Below, in pieces: positions 37,805 to 46,705 of a stretch of DNA of 64,000 bases. Position 1 is the first letter of the stretch. Each line of letters opens with the position of its first letter. The DNA comes from Phreatobacter oligotrophus. Its GTDB lineage: Bacteria; Pseudomonadota; Alphaproteobacteria; Rhizobiales; Phreatobacteraceae. Position numbers and translations under genes: made by a program. The stretch covers positions 310,001 to 374,000 of the forward strand of contig NZ_PZZL01000002.1 of assembly GCF_003046185.1 (NCBI RefSeq). Reading direction: 5' to 3'. The notes beneath the pieces were generated by a model. It ran no database searches. It was not told the origin of the DNA and saw only the letters and a program-made list of their open reading frames with translations.

Positions 37805-38545
37805 TCACCTCCCGAGGGCGAGCCGGCTCGCCAACCGATCGGGCAGTCCCGCGGCGCGGATCTTCGCGGCGGCGGCCTGATGGTCATAGGGAACACGATG
37901 CGGCTCGAGCACGCCTTGGGCGAGATCAAGAACGGCATAGGCGGAGAGCGGCGAGCCATCCCGCGGCTGGCCCACCGCGCCAACCACGATCTGCCAGCGG
38001 CGATGGGCGGCGAGCGGCACGGGACTGCCGGCCACCGGCGTGAAGGCGACGCAGGTGCGGTTCGGCTGCAGCGAGAACAGCGCCGGCACATGGGTATGGC
38101 CGGAGGCGACGAGCCGGGCATCGGTGGCGTCGAGGCTGAGCTCGGCATCGCGCGGCGTCATCACATAGGGCCACTGCCCGGGATGGCGGGCCGAGGCGTG
38201 GACGAGGAGGAGATCGTTCAGGCGAGCGGTGAGCGGCAGGCCGGCGAGGAAGGCGCGGTGATCGGCGGAGAGCACGCCGCGCGTCCAGGTGATGGCCGCG
38301 AGGGCGTCGGCATTCATGTCGGGATCGGCGCGCTCGACGGCCTCGTCATGGTTGCCCTTGAGGACGATGGCGCCCTCCTCCGCCAGCCGCATGACCGCCT
38401 CGGTGCAGGCGCGGGGATCGGCGCCATAACCGACGATGTCGCCGAGCACGGCGATGCGGTCCACCCGCTGCCGCATGGCATGGGTCAGCACGGCCGCGAG
38501 GGCCTCGAGGTTGCCGTGGATGTCGGAGATGAGCGCGATGCGCAT
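37805..38545 (-). CDS. Calcineurin-like metallophosphoesterase, possible protein phosphatase
   Basis: 246 residues with the full metal-binding set: SDIHGN (Asp8, His10), LGDIVGYG (Asp36), GNHDE (Asn65, His66) and later HP and SGHTHVP histidines. The SDIHGN...GDIVGYG...GNHD pattern is that of the YfcE/PrpE-like group, which includes protein Ser/Thr phosphatases and phosphodiesterases. It is translated just ahead of the kinase-USP gene, so a kinase/phosphatase pair is plausible. Confidence 0.9.
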   Translation of the reverse strand: MRIALISDIHGNLEALAAVLTHAMRQRVDRIAVLGDIVGYGADPRACTEAVMRLAEEGAIVLKGNHDEAVERADPDMNADALAAITWTRGVLSADHRAFLAGLPLTARLNDLLLVHASARHPGQWPYVMTPRDAELSLDATDARLVASGHTHVPALFSLQPNRTCVAFTPVAGSPVPLAAHRRWQIVVGAVGQPRDGSPLSAYAVLDLAQGVLEPHRVPYDHQAAAAKIRAAGLPDRLASRLALGR

Positions 38546-38590
38546 CAGGGCCTCCCGGGCACGGCCCGTGGCCTCATGGTTCGCCTTTGC

Positions 38591-38683
38591 GACGGCGGGG
38601 GCAAGGCCGCCTTTCGCTTAAGGCAAGACGGCGGCGGAGCCGCCTTGGTCTTGAGCAAAGACGGCGGCAAGGCCGCCTTTTGG
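38591..38683. repeat. Three tandem GC-hairpins (terminator-like)
   Basis: Three successive stems of GACGGCGG...CCGCC type, at about 38594-38611, 38630-38644 and 38663-38677, spaced about 33-36 bases, each with short T/A runs at one edge. They follow the 3' end of the small lipoprotein gene (minus strand), so at least one probably terminates it. Confidence 0.75.
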
Positions 38684-38686
38684 TGA

Positions 38687-39043
38687 TCAGGACGGATAGC
38701 CGTAGCGCTGCTTGACCGCCCTCAGCCCGGCGCTGGCCTCGCCGGCACGGCCGGCGGCGCAGGCGGCCTCGGGGCCGCGGAGGTCGGCCATCACGCGGCC
38801 ATGGACCTCGCGGTTGACGTGGCCGGTGGCGAGGTCGTTGTCCATCACCGCGCGGAAGCGGGCGAGCTCGCCGGTGCAGCCCGCCCCCTCGGGCAGGCGG
38901 AAGTCCGGCCGCGTCACGTAGGACGGCTGCTGGGCGGCGGCGACCGGCTGCGGCGCCGGCGGCTCGCTCGACGTGGACTGGCAGGCGGCGAGGCCCAGCA
39001 CGGCAAGGCCCGCGAAGGCGGCGCGGAGGGTGGCAACGGTCAT
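38687..39043 (-). CDS. Small lipoprotein of unknown function
   Basis: 118 residues with a lipoprotein signal (ATLRAAFAGLAVLGLAACQ, lipid-modified Cys near residue 21), a short Ser/Pro/Gln-rich spacer and a mostly helical C-terminal domain containing two Cys (EGAGCTGELARFRAVMDNDL and GPEAACAAG). Likely anchored in the envelope. I do not recognise a family with assigned function; such short lipoproteins are common in this group. Confidence 0.78.
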   Translation of the reverse strand: MTVATLRAAFAGLAVLGLAACQSTSSEPPAPQPVAAAQQPSYVTRPDFRLPEGAGCTGELARFRAVMDNDLATGHVNREVHGRVMADLRGPEAACAAGRAGEASAGLRAVKQRYGYPS

Positions 39044-39111
39044 GGCGAGCCCCGGGTCAGGCGAATCGACGGCGCCACTCTAGGCGGCGCCGTCGTCACC
39101 CGACAATCGCC

Positions 39112-40080
39112 TCAGGACAGCGGCTTGAGGCCGCGCTCGATGGCCGCGCGCTGCGGCTCGAGGAAGGGCGGCAGCGCGAGCTTCTCGCCGATCGTGGCGA
39201 GCGGCTCGTCGACATCGAAGCCGGGGCCGTCGGTGGCGATCTCGAAGAGGATGCCGTTCGGCTCGCGGAAATAGAGGCTGCGGAAATAGTAGCGGTCCAC
39301 CGCCCCCGAGCTCGGGATGCGCAGGCCGTTCAGCCGCTCGATCCAGCCCTTGTACTGGGTCTCGTCGGGCGTGCGGAAGGCGACGTGATGCACGGAGCCG
39401 GCGCCCTGGCGGGCGGGCGGCAGGTGCGGCTCGACGGCGACGTGGTACTCGGCGGCGACGCCCCCCGCGCCCATGGCGTAGACATGGACGGTCACGGCGC
39501 TGGGCAGGGTGTATTCGCGCTCCTTGCGCATGCCGAGCACGTAGGTCAGCACGAGGTCGGTCGGTTCGAGGTTCGGCACGCTGGCGGTGATGGGCCCGAG
39601 GCCGCGGATCTGGTGCTCGGCCGGGACCGGGCTCTGCTCCCAGATGGCGCCGTCGCCGGCGCCGCCGTCATTGATGAGGGCGAGGCGCTGGCCTTCCGGA
39701 TCCTCGAAATCGAGGGTGAGGCGGCCATCGCGGATGGCGGGGGGGGTGTGGGTCACGCCCTGCTCCTTGAAGCGGGCCTCCCACCAGCGGATCGTCGCCT
39801 CACCCGTGACGCGCAGCGCGGTGCGGATGATGGAATGGGTGCCGCGGCGCTCGCGCGGCACGGGCCACTCGAAGAAGGTGATATCCGAGCCGGGGCTGGC
39901 GACGCCGTCGCCGTAGAAGAGGTGATAGGCGGAGGTGTCGTCCTGGTTCACCGTGCGCTTCACCAGGCGCATGCCCAGCACCTTCGTGTAGAAGGCGTGG
40001 TTGCCCGGCGCATCGGCCGAGACGGCGGTGAGATGGTGGATGCCGGTCAGGGCCGGAATCGGGGCGTCGGCATTGCTCAT
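39112..40080 (-). CDS. Ring-cleaving dioxygenase / VOC superfamily (MhqO-like)
   Basis: 322 residues made of two vicinal-oxygen-chelate modules. The N-terminal [10 protein letters not shown]-type start ([20 protein letters not shown]) supplies a metal His, the second module gives [14 protein letters not shown], and the Glu ligand is in [14 protein letters not shown]. Homologues MhqA/MhqO cleave hydroquinone-type rings and protect against quinones. It stands alone. The substrate is uncertain; a glyoxalase-like role is the alternative. Confidence 0.85.
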   Translation of the reverse strand: MSNADAPIPALTGIHHLTAVSADAPGNHAFYTKVLGMRLVKRTVNQDDTSAYHLFYGDGVASPGSDITFFEWPVPRERRGTHSIIRTALRVTGEATIRWWEARFKEQGVTHTPPAIRDGRLTLDFEDPEGQRLALINDGGAGDGAIWEQSPVPAEHQIRGLGPITASVPNLEPTDLVLTYVLGMRKEREYTLPSAVTVHVYAMGAGGVAAEYHVAVEPHLPPARQGAGSVHHVAFRTPDETQYKGWIERLNGLRIPSSGAVDRYYFRSLYFREPNGILFEIATDGPGFDVDEPLATIGEKLALPPFLEPQRAAIERGLKPLS

Positions 40081-40341
40081 GGCGGGGGCCTCATGGAGAG
40101 AGCGCGGCGGAGGCCACGCGTCGTGGGCCTAGACATCGGCTTGTCGGGGCGACGGGGCAAGGGCCGCAGGCGCCGGACCGCCGCAAGCCCGGCTTGCAGC
40201 TTTGCCCGTGACAGGCGCTCGCCGGACCATCTGGTCCTCGTCGGCGTCCCGCCTTAAGGTTGTGGCCAGACGACCTCCGCCATGGCGCGCGAGGCAGGGC
40301 CAGGCGCCGCAAGCGCGCCGGCCGCATGAGGGCGACGACCG

Positions 40342-41472
40342 ATGAGCACCATGACCTCCACCGCCCCCGTCCTCGCCGGCAAGGCCGGCCCGTTCCGCGC
40401 CGACCAGGTCGGCTCGCTCCTGCGCTCGCAGGCGCTGAAGGAGGCGCGCGCCGCCCATGCGGCCGGCAAGCTCGACGCCCTCGGCCTGCGCACGGTCGAG
40501 GATGCCGAGATCAAGAAGCTCATCGCCAAGCAGGAGGCGGTGGGCCTTCAGGGCATCACCGACGGCGAATATCGCCGCTCCTGGTGGCACTACGACTTCC
40601 TCTGGCAGCTCGACGGCGTGACCCGGGTGGAGCTCGACCAGGGCATCCAGTTCGCCGGCGTGCAGACCAAGGCCGAGGCGCCGCGCGTCACCGGCAAGAT
40701 CGGCTTCTCGACCCATCCCTTCATAGAGCACTTCAAGTTCGTGAAGGCGAACACCGCGCGCACCGCGAAGATGACCATCCCCTCGCCCTCCATGCTGCAC
40801 TACCGGGGTGGCCGGAAGCTCATCAACATGGGCCTCTATCCCGACATGGCCGAGTATTACGACGATCTCGGCCAGGCCTATCGCAAGGCCGTCCATGCCT
40901 TCTACGACGCCGGCTGCCGCTACCTGCAGCTGGACGACGTCTCCTTCGCCTATCTCTGCGATCCCGAGCAGAAGCGGATGCTGGCCGAGCGCGGCGACGA
41001 TCCGGAGAAGCAGGGCGAGATCTACGCCGAGATGGTGACCGCCGCCATCGGCGGGCGGCCGAAGGACCTGACCATCTCCATGCACCTGTGCCGCGGCAAT
41101 TTCCGCTCCACCTTCGTCGCCTCGGGCGGCTACGAGCCGATCGCCGAGCTCCTGTTCAACGCCATGCCGGTGGATGCCTATTTCATGGAATGGGACACCG
41201 AGCGCGCCGGCGGCTTCGAGCCGCTGCGCTTCCTGCCCAAGGGCAAGGCGGTGGTGCTCGGCCTCGTCACCTCCAAGACCGGCGTGCTGGAGAAGAAGGA
41301 CGACATCAAGCGCAGAATCGACGAGGCGGCGAAATACGCGCCCATCGAGCAGCTCTGCCTGTCGCCCCAGTGCGGCTTCGCCTCGACGGAAGAGGGCAAC
41401 ACGCTGGCGGAGGACGAGCAGTGGCGGAAGCTCGAGCTCATCGTCGAGATCTCGCGCGAGGTCTGGGGCTGA
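40342..41472 (+). CDS. Cobalamin-independent methionine synthase-like methyltransferase (MetE C-domain family)
   Basis: 376 residues corresponding to the catalytic C-terminal barrel of MetE without the N-terminal half. N-terminal RADQVGSLLRSQ and GITDGEYRRSWWHYDFLWQL are family hallmarks (YxjG/YxjH group). Zn ligands are likely His and Cys in SMHLCRGNF, a downstream Glu, and Cys in LSPQCGFAST. Single-domain homologues act on methylcobalamin, methylated sulfur compounds or core methionine synthesis; the role here is not determined. No B12 or SAM riboswitch was recognised upstream in the 261-base gap. Confidence 0.87.
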   Translation: MSTMTSTAPVLAGKAGPFRADQVGSLLRSQALKEARAAHAAGKLDALGLRTVEDAEIKKLIAKQEAVGLQGITDGEYRRSWWHYDFLWQLDGVTRVELDQGIQFAGVQTKAEAPRVTGKIGFSTHPFIEHFKFVKANTARTAKMTIPSPSMLHYRGGRKLINMGLYPDMAEYYDDLGQAYRKAVHAFYDAGCRYLQLDDVSFAYLCDPEQKRMLAERGDDPEKQGEIYAEMVTAAIGGRPKDLTISMHLCRGNFRSTFVASGGYEPIAELLFNAMPVDAYFMEWDTERAGGFEPLRFLPKGKAVVLGLVTSKTGVLEKKDDIKRRIDEAAKYAPIEQLCLSPQCGFASTEEGNTLAEDEQWRKLELIVEISREVWG

Positions 41473-41490
41473 GGGAGGGGGGCTAAAAGG

Positions 41491-41636
41491 CCCCACCCTC
41501 ACCCTCCCCTCTGGCGAGGGGAGGGGGACTATGATGTCGCGCGCTGGTCGGGACGGTTGGGCCAGGCACAACGCATAAGACGAAGCGGGACGCGGTGGTC
41601 CCCCTCCCCTCGCCAGAGGGGAGGGTGAGGGTGGGG
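41491..41636. repeat. Perfect 38-bp inverted repeat (family A type)
   Basis: Arms 41491-41528 and 41599-41636 are exact reverse complements, with a 70-base spacer, between the 3' ends of two convergent genes. Each arm also has an inner CCCCTC...GAGGGG hairpin. It may be a mobile palindromic unit and could serve as a bidirectional terminator. Confidence 0.9.
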
Positions 41637-41659
41637 CATGCCTCGAAGGGCACCCCGCC

Positions 41660-43111
41660 TCACCCCTTGGCTGGCGGGAACATCAGCGGCGAGATCTTCA
41701 TGTGGTCGCGCTTCGCCCAGTCGAGCTTCTTGACGCCCGCCTCGGCGCGGCGCTGGGCCGCCTCGAGCTTCTCGGAGGCCGCGGCGAGGTCCATGGTCAG
41801 CACCTTGCCGCCATCCACCACCTTCTTGCCGTCGACGAAGACCGTGCGGATGGGGCGCTCGCCGGCCGAGTAGATCATCGAGCGGACGGGATCGCGCAGC
41901 GGCTTCATGGAGGGGTGGCTCGCGTCCACCAGCACGATGTCGGCCTTGGCGCCGACGGCGAGGCGGCCGATATCCTTGCGGCCGAGCGCCTTGGCGCCGC
42001 CGAGGGTCGCAGCGTTGAACACGTCGACCGAGCGGACGTCATAGACGTCCTCGGCCACCACGCGCGACATGATGGCGACGTGGCGCATCTCCTCGATCAT
42101 GTTGTGCGGATAGGTGTCGGTGCCGATGGCCATGTTGACGCCGCGGCGGACATATTCGCCGAAACTCTGCAGGGTGATGCCGCGGCGCTGGAACACGGTC
42201 GGGCAATGGGCGACCGTCGTGCCGGTATCGACGAGGTCTTGGAGGTCGTCGCGGCGCGGCCAGTGCACGGAGGTGTGGTGGTCGAGGAAGATGCCGTGGC
42301 CGATGAGCGAGCGGTCGGAGAGCACGCCGAGCGAGCCGAGCCATTCCACCGGCGTCATGCCATGGCGGCGGGTGATCTCGTGGAACTCCACCACCGACTG
42401 TGCCGCGTGGATCTGGAAGGGCAGCTTGCGCTTCTTGGCCTCGGCGAAGCTCGCCTTGATGAGGCCGGGGGTGCAGGTGTCGATCTGGCTCGGCGAGACC
42501 ATGCCGGACATGCGCCCCGACGGGTGCTTGGCGGCGGCATCGAGCACGGCCATCGCCGCCTCCATGGCGCCCATGCCCTCGTCCTTGGCCCATTCATATT
42601 CGACGACGTGGCCGTTCTTGGTGAACCAGCGGGCGGAGCGGTACATGGGCGAGAGCACGCCGCGCAGGCCTGAGGCCGCGAAAGTGTCGAGCCAGCCGTC
42701 CCAGGCGACCGACATGTCGACCAGCGTGGTGACGCCGGAGAGCAGCAGCTCGGAATAGGCGACGGTGGCGGAGGCCGGAATGTCCGCCGGATTCGGCGCG
42801 CCGCCCGCATCGGCGCGGAACAGCGGCATGAACTCGTAGAGCGCCGACTGGTAGAGCTTCGGCGAGCCGAGCTCGTCGTTCCAGCCCTTGGCCATGGGCT
42901 CGGACGAGGGGTGGGAATGGACGTTGACGAGGCCGGGCATGACCAGCATGCCGGAGCCGTCGATGGTGGTGGCGGCCTTGCCGGTGAAGCCCGGGCCCAC
43001 GTGGATGATCTTGTCGTCCTCGAAGGCGACGTCCGCGCCCTGCATGTAGGTGTGCTTGCGGCCGTCGAAGGCGACGACCCAGGAGGCGTTCTTGATCAGC
43101 GTGACGGGCAT
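41660..43111 (-). CDS. Amidohydrolase, ATZ/TRZ (chlorohydrolase/deaminase) type
   Basis: 483 residues: an N-terminal small beta domain (ASWVVAFDGRKHTY), metal ligands in VNVHSHPSSEP (HxH), His in FQIHAAQS, His in GIFLDHHT and Asp in MAIGTDTYPHNM, and a C-terminal beta domain (VGAKADIVLVDASHP). The pattern fits mononuclear-metal deaminases or chlorohydrolases acting on guanidino- or triazine-like compounds. It closes a minus-strand operon with a peptide-type ABC importer, so its substrate is probably imported by that system. Confidence 0.9.
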   Translation of the reverse strand: MPVTLIKNASWVVAFDGRKHTYMQGADVAFEDDKIIHVGPGFTGKAATTIDGSGMLVMPGLVNVHSHPSSEPMAKGWNDELGSPKLYQSALYEFMPLFRADAGGAPNPADIPASATVAYSELLLSGVTTLVDMSVAWDGWLDTFAASGLRGVLSPMYRSARWFTKNGHVVEYEWAKDEGMGAMEAAMAVLDAAAKHPSGRMSGMVSPSQIDTCTPGLIKASFAEAKKRKLPFQIHAAQSVVEFHEITRRHGMTPVEWLGSLGVLSDRSLIGHGIFLDHHTSVHWPRRDDLQDLVDTGTTVAHCPTVFQRRGITLQSFGEYVRRGVNMAIGTDTYPHNMIEEMRHVAIMSRVVAEDVYDVRSVDVFNAATLGGAKALGRKDIGRLAVGAKADIVLVDASHPSMKPLRDPVRSMIYSAGERPIRTVFVDGKKVVDGGKVLTMDLAAASEKLEAAQRRAEAGVKKLDWAKRDHMKISPLMFPPAKG

Positions 43112-43198
43112 CGGGGCGTTCTCTCGCGGCGTCTTTTGGTTGGACGGCAGTCAGGGAAACGGCCGGGCACCTCGAGGGCGCCCGGCCGGTGGTTCAGG

Positions 43199-44794
43199 TC
43201 AGCGCGTGAAGCGCAGGTCGAGGCCCTTGTAGAAGCCGCAGCCGTAGATGTTGTGCGCCTTGAAGGGAGCCAGGCGCGAGGTCGCCGCCACCTTCATCGG
43301 CTCGTGGTAGAGCGGGATCCAGACCGCAGCCTCGTGGACCTGCTCCAGCACCTGCCCGTAGTTCTGGGCGCGCTCGGCATCCGAGACCGCCGTCATGCCG
43401 GTCTGCAGCCAGCGGTCGGTGTCCGCATTCTTCCAGTTCATGCGGTTCGGGGTCGGGGCGTTGGTCGAGCGGAAGTAGAGGTTCAGCGCGTCACCGGCGG
43501 TGATGTAGGGGAACGACATGCCGAACATGTCGAACTCCTGGGTGGCGAGCTTGCCCCAGGCGACGGTGGCGTCGAAGAGCTGGATGCGCAGGTCGACGCC
43601 GATCTTGCGCAGGTCGCCCTGCACCGTCTCCATCAGCTTCTGCCAGGTCGAGCCGGTGAAGCCATAGGCCAGCGGCGAGAGGCGCACGCCGTTCTTGGAG
43701 CGGAAGCCGTCGGCCCCGCGCACCCAGCCGGCCGCATCGAGGATGCGGTTGGCCTCGGTGACGTTGGTGCGGATCAGGCGCTGGTCGATGGCCTTGTTCC
43801 AGTCGGTGGCCGCCTGGTGGATGTAGGAATAGGCGGGCTCGGTCTCACCGAAATTGATGTCGCGGGAGATCGCCTCCTGGTCCACCGCCATGACGATGGC
43901 GCGGCGCACCGCCTCCTCGTCGACGCCGGCCTTGTCCACCTTGAAGCCGATGAAATAGGTCCAGAACGCCGCCTGGTTCTCGACGATGCGCAGGTTCCGG
44001 TTGGCGCGGATCTGCGCCATGCCGGAATAGGGCACGTACTGGGTGGCCTGGCTCTGGCCGGTCAGCACGGCGGCAAGGCGGGTGTTCTCCTCCGGCACGA
44101 TGCGCCAGACGATCTCCTGGATATGGGCCGGGCCGCGGTTCTCGTAGATCGGCGGGCCCCAGCGATAGGCGTCATGGCGGCGGATGCGCATGTCGTTGCG
44201 CGGGCGCCAGTCGACCCAGCAATAGGGGCCGGTGCCGTTGAAGCCGCGGACGCCGAAATCGGCGCCGAGCGCATCGACATTCGCCTTGTCGATGACGACG
44301 GCGAAGCTCTGGGTGAGCTGGTAGAGCAGCTCCGAGAAGGGTGCCTTCAGGCGATACTCGACGGTGTAGGCGTCCTTGGCGACGATGTCCTCGACGGGGC
44401 CGGCGCGCCATGCGACGGGCGAGCGGGTGGCCGGGTCGATCCAGCGCTTGATCGAATAGACGACGTCCTCGGCGGTCATCGCCTTGCCGTCGCAGAACTT
44501 CACGTCCTGGCGGAGCTTGAAGGTGTAGACCTTGCCATCGGGCGAGACGGTCCAGCTCTCGGCGATGCCCGGCTTGATGGAGGTCATGTCGTGGTCGAGG
44601 GAGACCAGCGTATCCGCCAGCATGAACAGCACCTCGGAAGCGGCGCGGGCCGTCGAGCGGTGCGGGTCGTAGCGGTCGGAATCGACCTCACGGACGATGG
44701 TGAGGCTGTTCTGCGCCTGGGCCATGGCCGGCGCCGTGAAGGCGAGGCCGCCGGCAAGGGCGGTCGCCGCCCAGATCAATCGTTTGACACTCAT
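43199..44794 (-). CDS. ABC transporter solute-binding protein, family 5 (peptide/nickel type)
   Basis: 531 residues. Signal peptide MSVKRLIWAATALAGGLAFT with cleavage after AMAQA, then the family-5 core (SLTIVREVDSDRYDPH, SWTVSPDGKVYTFKLRQDVKF, KAMTAEDVVYSIKRWID). Start ATG 44794 has AGAGGAGCAGGGAC upstream. It binds a solute in the periplasm for the two permeases encoded just upstream in the operon. The ligand is unknown, possibly the substrate of the flanking amidohydrolases. Confidence 0.93.
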   Translation of the reverse strand: MSVKRLIWAATALAGGLAFTAPAMAQAQNSLTIVREVDSDRYDPHRSTARAASEVLFMLADTLVSLDHDMTSIKPGIAESWTVSPDGKVYTFKLRQDVKFCDGKAMTAEDVVYSIKRWIDPATRSPVAWRAGPVEDIVAKDAYTVEYRLKAPFSELLYQLTQSFAVVIDKANVDALGADFGVRGFNGTGPYCWVDWRPRNDMRIRRHDAYRWGPPIYENRGPAHIQEIVWRIVPEENTRLAAVLTGQSQATQYVPYSGMAQIRANRNLRIVENQAAFWTYFIGFKVDKAGVDEEAVRRAIVMAVDQEAISRDINFGETEPAYSYIHQAATDWNKAIDQRLIRTNVTEANRILDAAGWVRGADGFRSKNGVRLSPLAYGFTGSTWQKLMETVQGDLRKIGVDLRIQLFDATVAWGKLATQEFDMFGMSFPYITAGDALNLYFRSTNAPTPNRMNWKNADTDRWLQTGMTAVSDAERAQNYGQVLEQVHEAAVWIPLYHEPMKVAATSRLAPFKAHNIYGCGFYKGLDLRFTR

Positions 44795-44853
44795 GTCCCT
44801 GCTCCTCTGGAGACCTTTGGTTATCTGACCCGTTGGCCGGGCCTTGTGGTGGA

Positions 44854-45762
44854 TCAGCCGTGCCTCAGCCGCGGATCGAGCATGTCGCGCAGCGCATCGC
44901 CGAGGACGTTGGCGCAGAGCACCAGGACGACGATGACGAGGCTGGGGATGACCGAGATGTGCGGGGCGAGGAAGAGCTCGTTGCGGCCGGCGGAGGCCAT
45001 GGTGCCGAGTTCGGCGATGGGCGGCTGCGCGCCGAGGCCGAGGAAGGACAGGGCGGAGCCGAGCAGGATCACCTGGCCGAAGCGCAGCGTCAGATAGACG
45101 AAGACCGAGGAGATGCAGTTGAGCGCGAGGTAGCGCACCAGCAGCGTGCCGTCGGTGAGGCCGATCGAACGGCCCGCCTCGATGAAGTCTTGCCCCATCA
45201 CCACCAGCGCCGAGGCGCGGGTGACGCGCACCACGGTGGGGATGGTGGCGATGGCCAGCGAGACGACGACCGCGGTCATGCCGGGGCCGACGACGGCGGC
45301 GAAGGCGAGGCCGAGGAGGATCGCCGGGAAGGACAGCAGGATGTCCGACATGTGCATGATGATCCCGTCGAGCCGCCGGTAGAAGGCGGAGACGAGGCCC
45401 AGCACGATGCCGATGGAGCCGCCGATGGCGGTGGCGATCACGCCCATGAGCAGCGTCGCCTGCAATCCGTAGAGCAGGCGCGAGAGCATGCAGCGGCCAA
45501 GGCCGTCGGTGCCGAGCAGGAACTGCCAGCGGCCGCGCGCCTCCCAGACGGGGGGCAGCATGCGCAGGCGCGTGTTGGTGAGATAGGGATCGTTCGGCGC
45601 CAGCCACGGCGCAAGGATCGCGGCGACGATAAGCAGGATGAGGATGATGGCCGCGGCGATGGCGAGCTTGTCGCGGAACAGGCGGCGCAGCGCCGGAAAG
45701 CGGCGCGGGGCGGGAGAGTCCGGGGCGGGGGCCGCGGCGGGGGAGGCCGTCACAGCGGTCAT
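44854..45762 (-). CDS. ABC transporter permease, DppC type
   Basis: 302 residues with a DppC-type N-terminal extension, a first helix (LAIAAAIILILLIVAAILAP) and the BPD_transp domain; the ATPase-contact EAA loop is EAGRSIGLTDGTLLVRYLALN. It begins within an ATGA overlap (45759-45762) with the other permease, so the two are made in equal amounts. No ATPase gene is in this operon. Confidence 0.92.
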   Translation of the reverse strand: MTAVTASPAAAPAPDSPAPRRFPALRRLFRDKLAIAAAIILILLIVAAILAPWLAPNDPYLTNTRLRMLPPVWEARGRWQFLLGTDGLGRCMLSRLLYGLQATLLMGVIATAIGGSIGIVLGLVSAFYRRLDGIIMHMSDILLSFPAILLGLAFAAVVGPGMTAVVVSLAIATIPTVVRVTRASALVVMGQDFIEAGRSIGLTDGTLLVRYLALNCISSVFVYLTLRFGQVILLGSALSFLGLGAQPPIAELGTMASAGRNELFLAPHISVIPSLVIVVLVLCANVLGDALRDMLDPRLRHG

Positions 45763-46700
45763 CGCTTGCCGACCCGGGGATCGAGGATGCCGTAGAGCAC
45801 GTCGACGATGAGATTGATCACGATGAAGGAGACCGCGAGGATCAGGATGGAGCCCTGGGCGAGAGGCAAGTCGCGCGCCAGGATGGCGCCCACCGCAAGC
45901 CGCCCGACGCCGGGCCAGGAGAAGATGGTTTCGGTGACGACCGCGCCGCCCAGCAGATAGCCGGCCTGCAGGCCGATCAGGGTGACGACCGGGATCAGCG
46001 CGTTGCGCAGCACGTGGCGGATGATGACCGTGTGCTCGGCGAGGCCCTTGGCGCGGGCGGTGCGCACATAGTCGGCATTCATCACCTCCAGCGCCGCCGT
46101 CCGCGTCATGCGCGCCACGGGGCCGATGAAGATGAGGCCGAGGGTGAGCGAGGGCAGCGCCAAATGGGCGAGGCCGTCGAGCGTCCAGATGGGGCCGGCC
46201 CGCCCGAGGAAGGGCAAGAGCTCCCAGTGGTAGCCGACATACATGATCAGCATCAGGCCGATGAAGAAGACCGGCATGGAGACGCCGAAGACCGAGATGG
46301 CGATGATGATGCGGTCGAGGGCATGGCCGCGATAGACGGCGGCGATGGTGCCGAGCGCGATGCCCACCGGCACCGACCAGATCAGGCAGGCCAGCATCAG
46401 CTCGGCGGTCGGGCCGATGGCCTCGGCGAGCTCGTGGATGACCGGCGTGTTGTTGATCATCGAGTAGCCGAGGTCCCCCTGCAGGACCCGGGTGATGTAG
46501 ATGAAGAACTGCACGACCAGCGACCGGTCGAGGCCGAGATCCTTGCGGATCTGGGCCACCACCTCGGGGGTTGCCTGCGGGCCGGCAATGACCTGGGCGA
46601 CGTCGCCGGGCACCAGCTGCAGCAGCAAGAAGCCGAGCAGCAGCACGCCGAACAGGACGGGGATCGAGAGGACCGCGCGGTGGATCAGGTGAACGCCCAT
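45759..46700 (-). CDS. ABC transporter permease, DppB type
   Basis: 313 residues, six-helix DppB family: MGVHLIHRAVLSIPVLFGVL at the N terminus, LVPGDVAQVIAGPQAT and the EAA loop in TARAKGLAEHTVIIRHVLRNALIP. The start at 46700 follows the YtcJ-like amidohydrolase stop by 5 bases with GGAGGG upstream; an in-frame GTG at 46718 is an alternative. It pairs with the DppC-type permease. Confidence 0.92.
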   Translation of the reverse strand: MGVHLIHRAVLSIPVLFGVLLLGFLLLQLVPGDVAQVIAGPQATPEVVAQIRKDLGLDRSLVVQFFIYITRVLQGDLGYSMINNTPVIHELAEAIGPTAELMLACLIWSVPVGIALGTIAAVYRGHALDRIIIAISVFGVSMPVFFIGLMLIMYVGYHWELLPFLGRAGPIWTLDGLAHLALPSLTLGLIFIGPVARMTRTAALEVMNADYVRTARAKGLAEHTVIIRHVLRNALIPVVTLIGLQAGYLLGGAVVTETIFSWPGVGRLAVGAILARDLPLAQGSILILAVSFIVINLIVDVLYGILDPRVGKR

Positions 46701-46705
46701 GCCCG

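Noticed and set aside
40081-40341. SAM or cobalamin riboswitch before the MetE-like gene
   Set aside because: No B12-box-like or SAM-core sequence was recognised; the region is uniformly GC-rich with no convincing fold by eye. A covariance-model search would be decisive.
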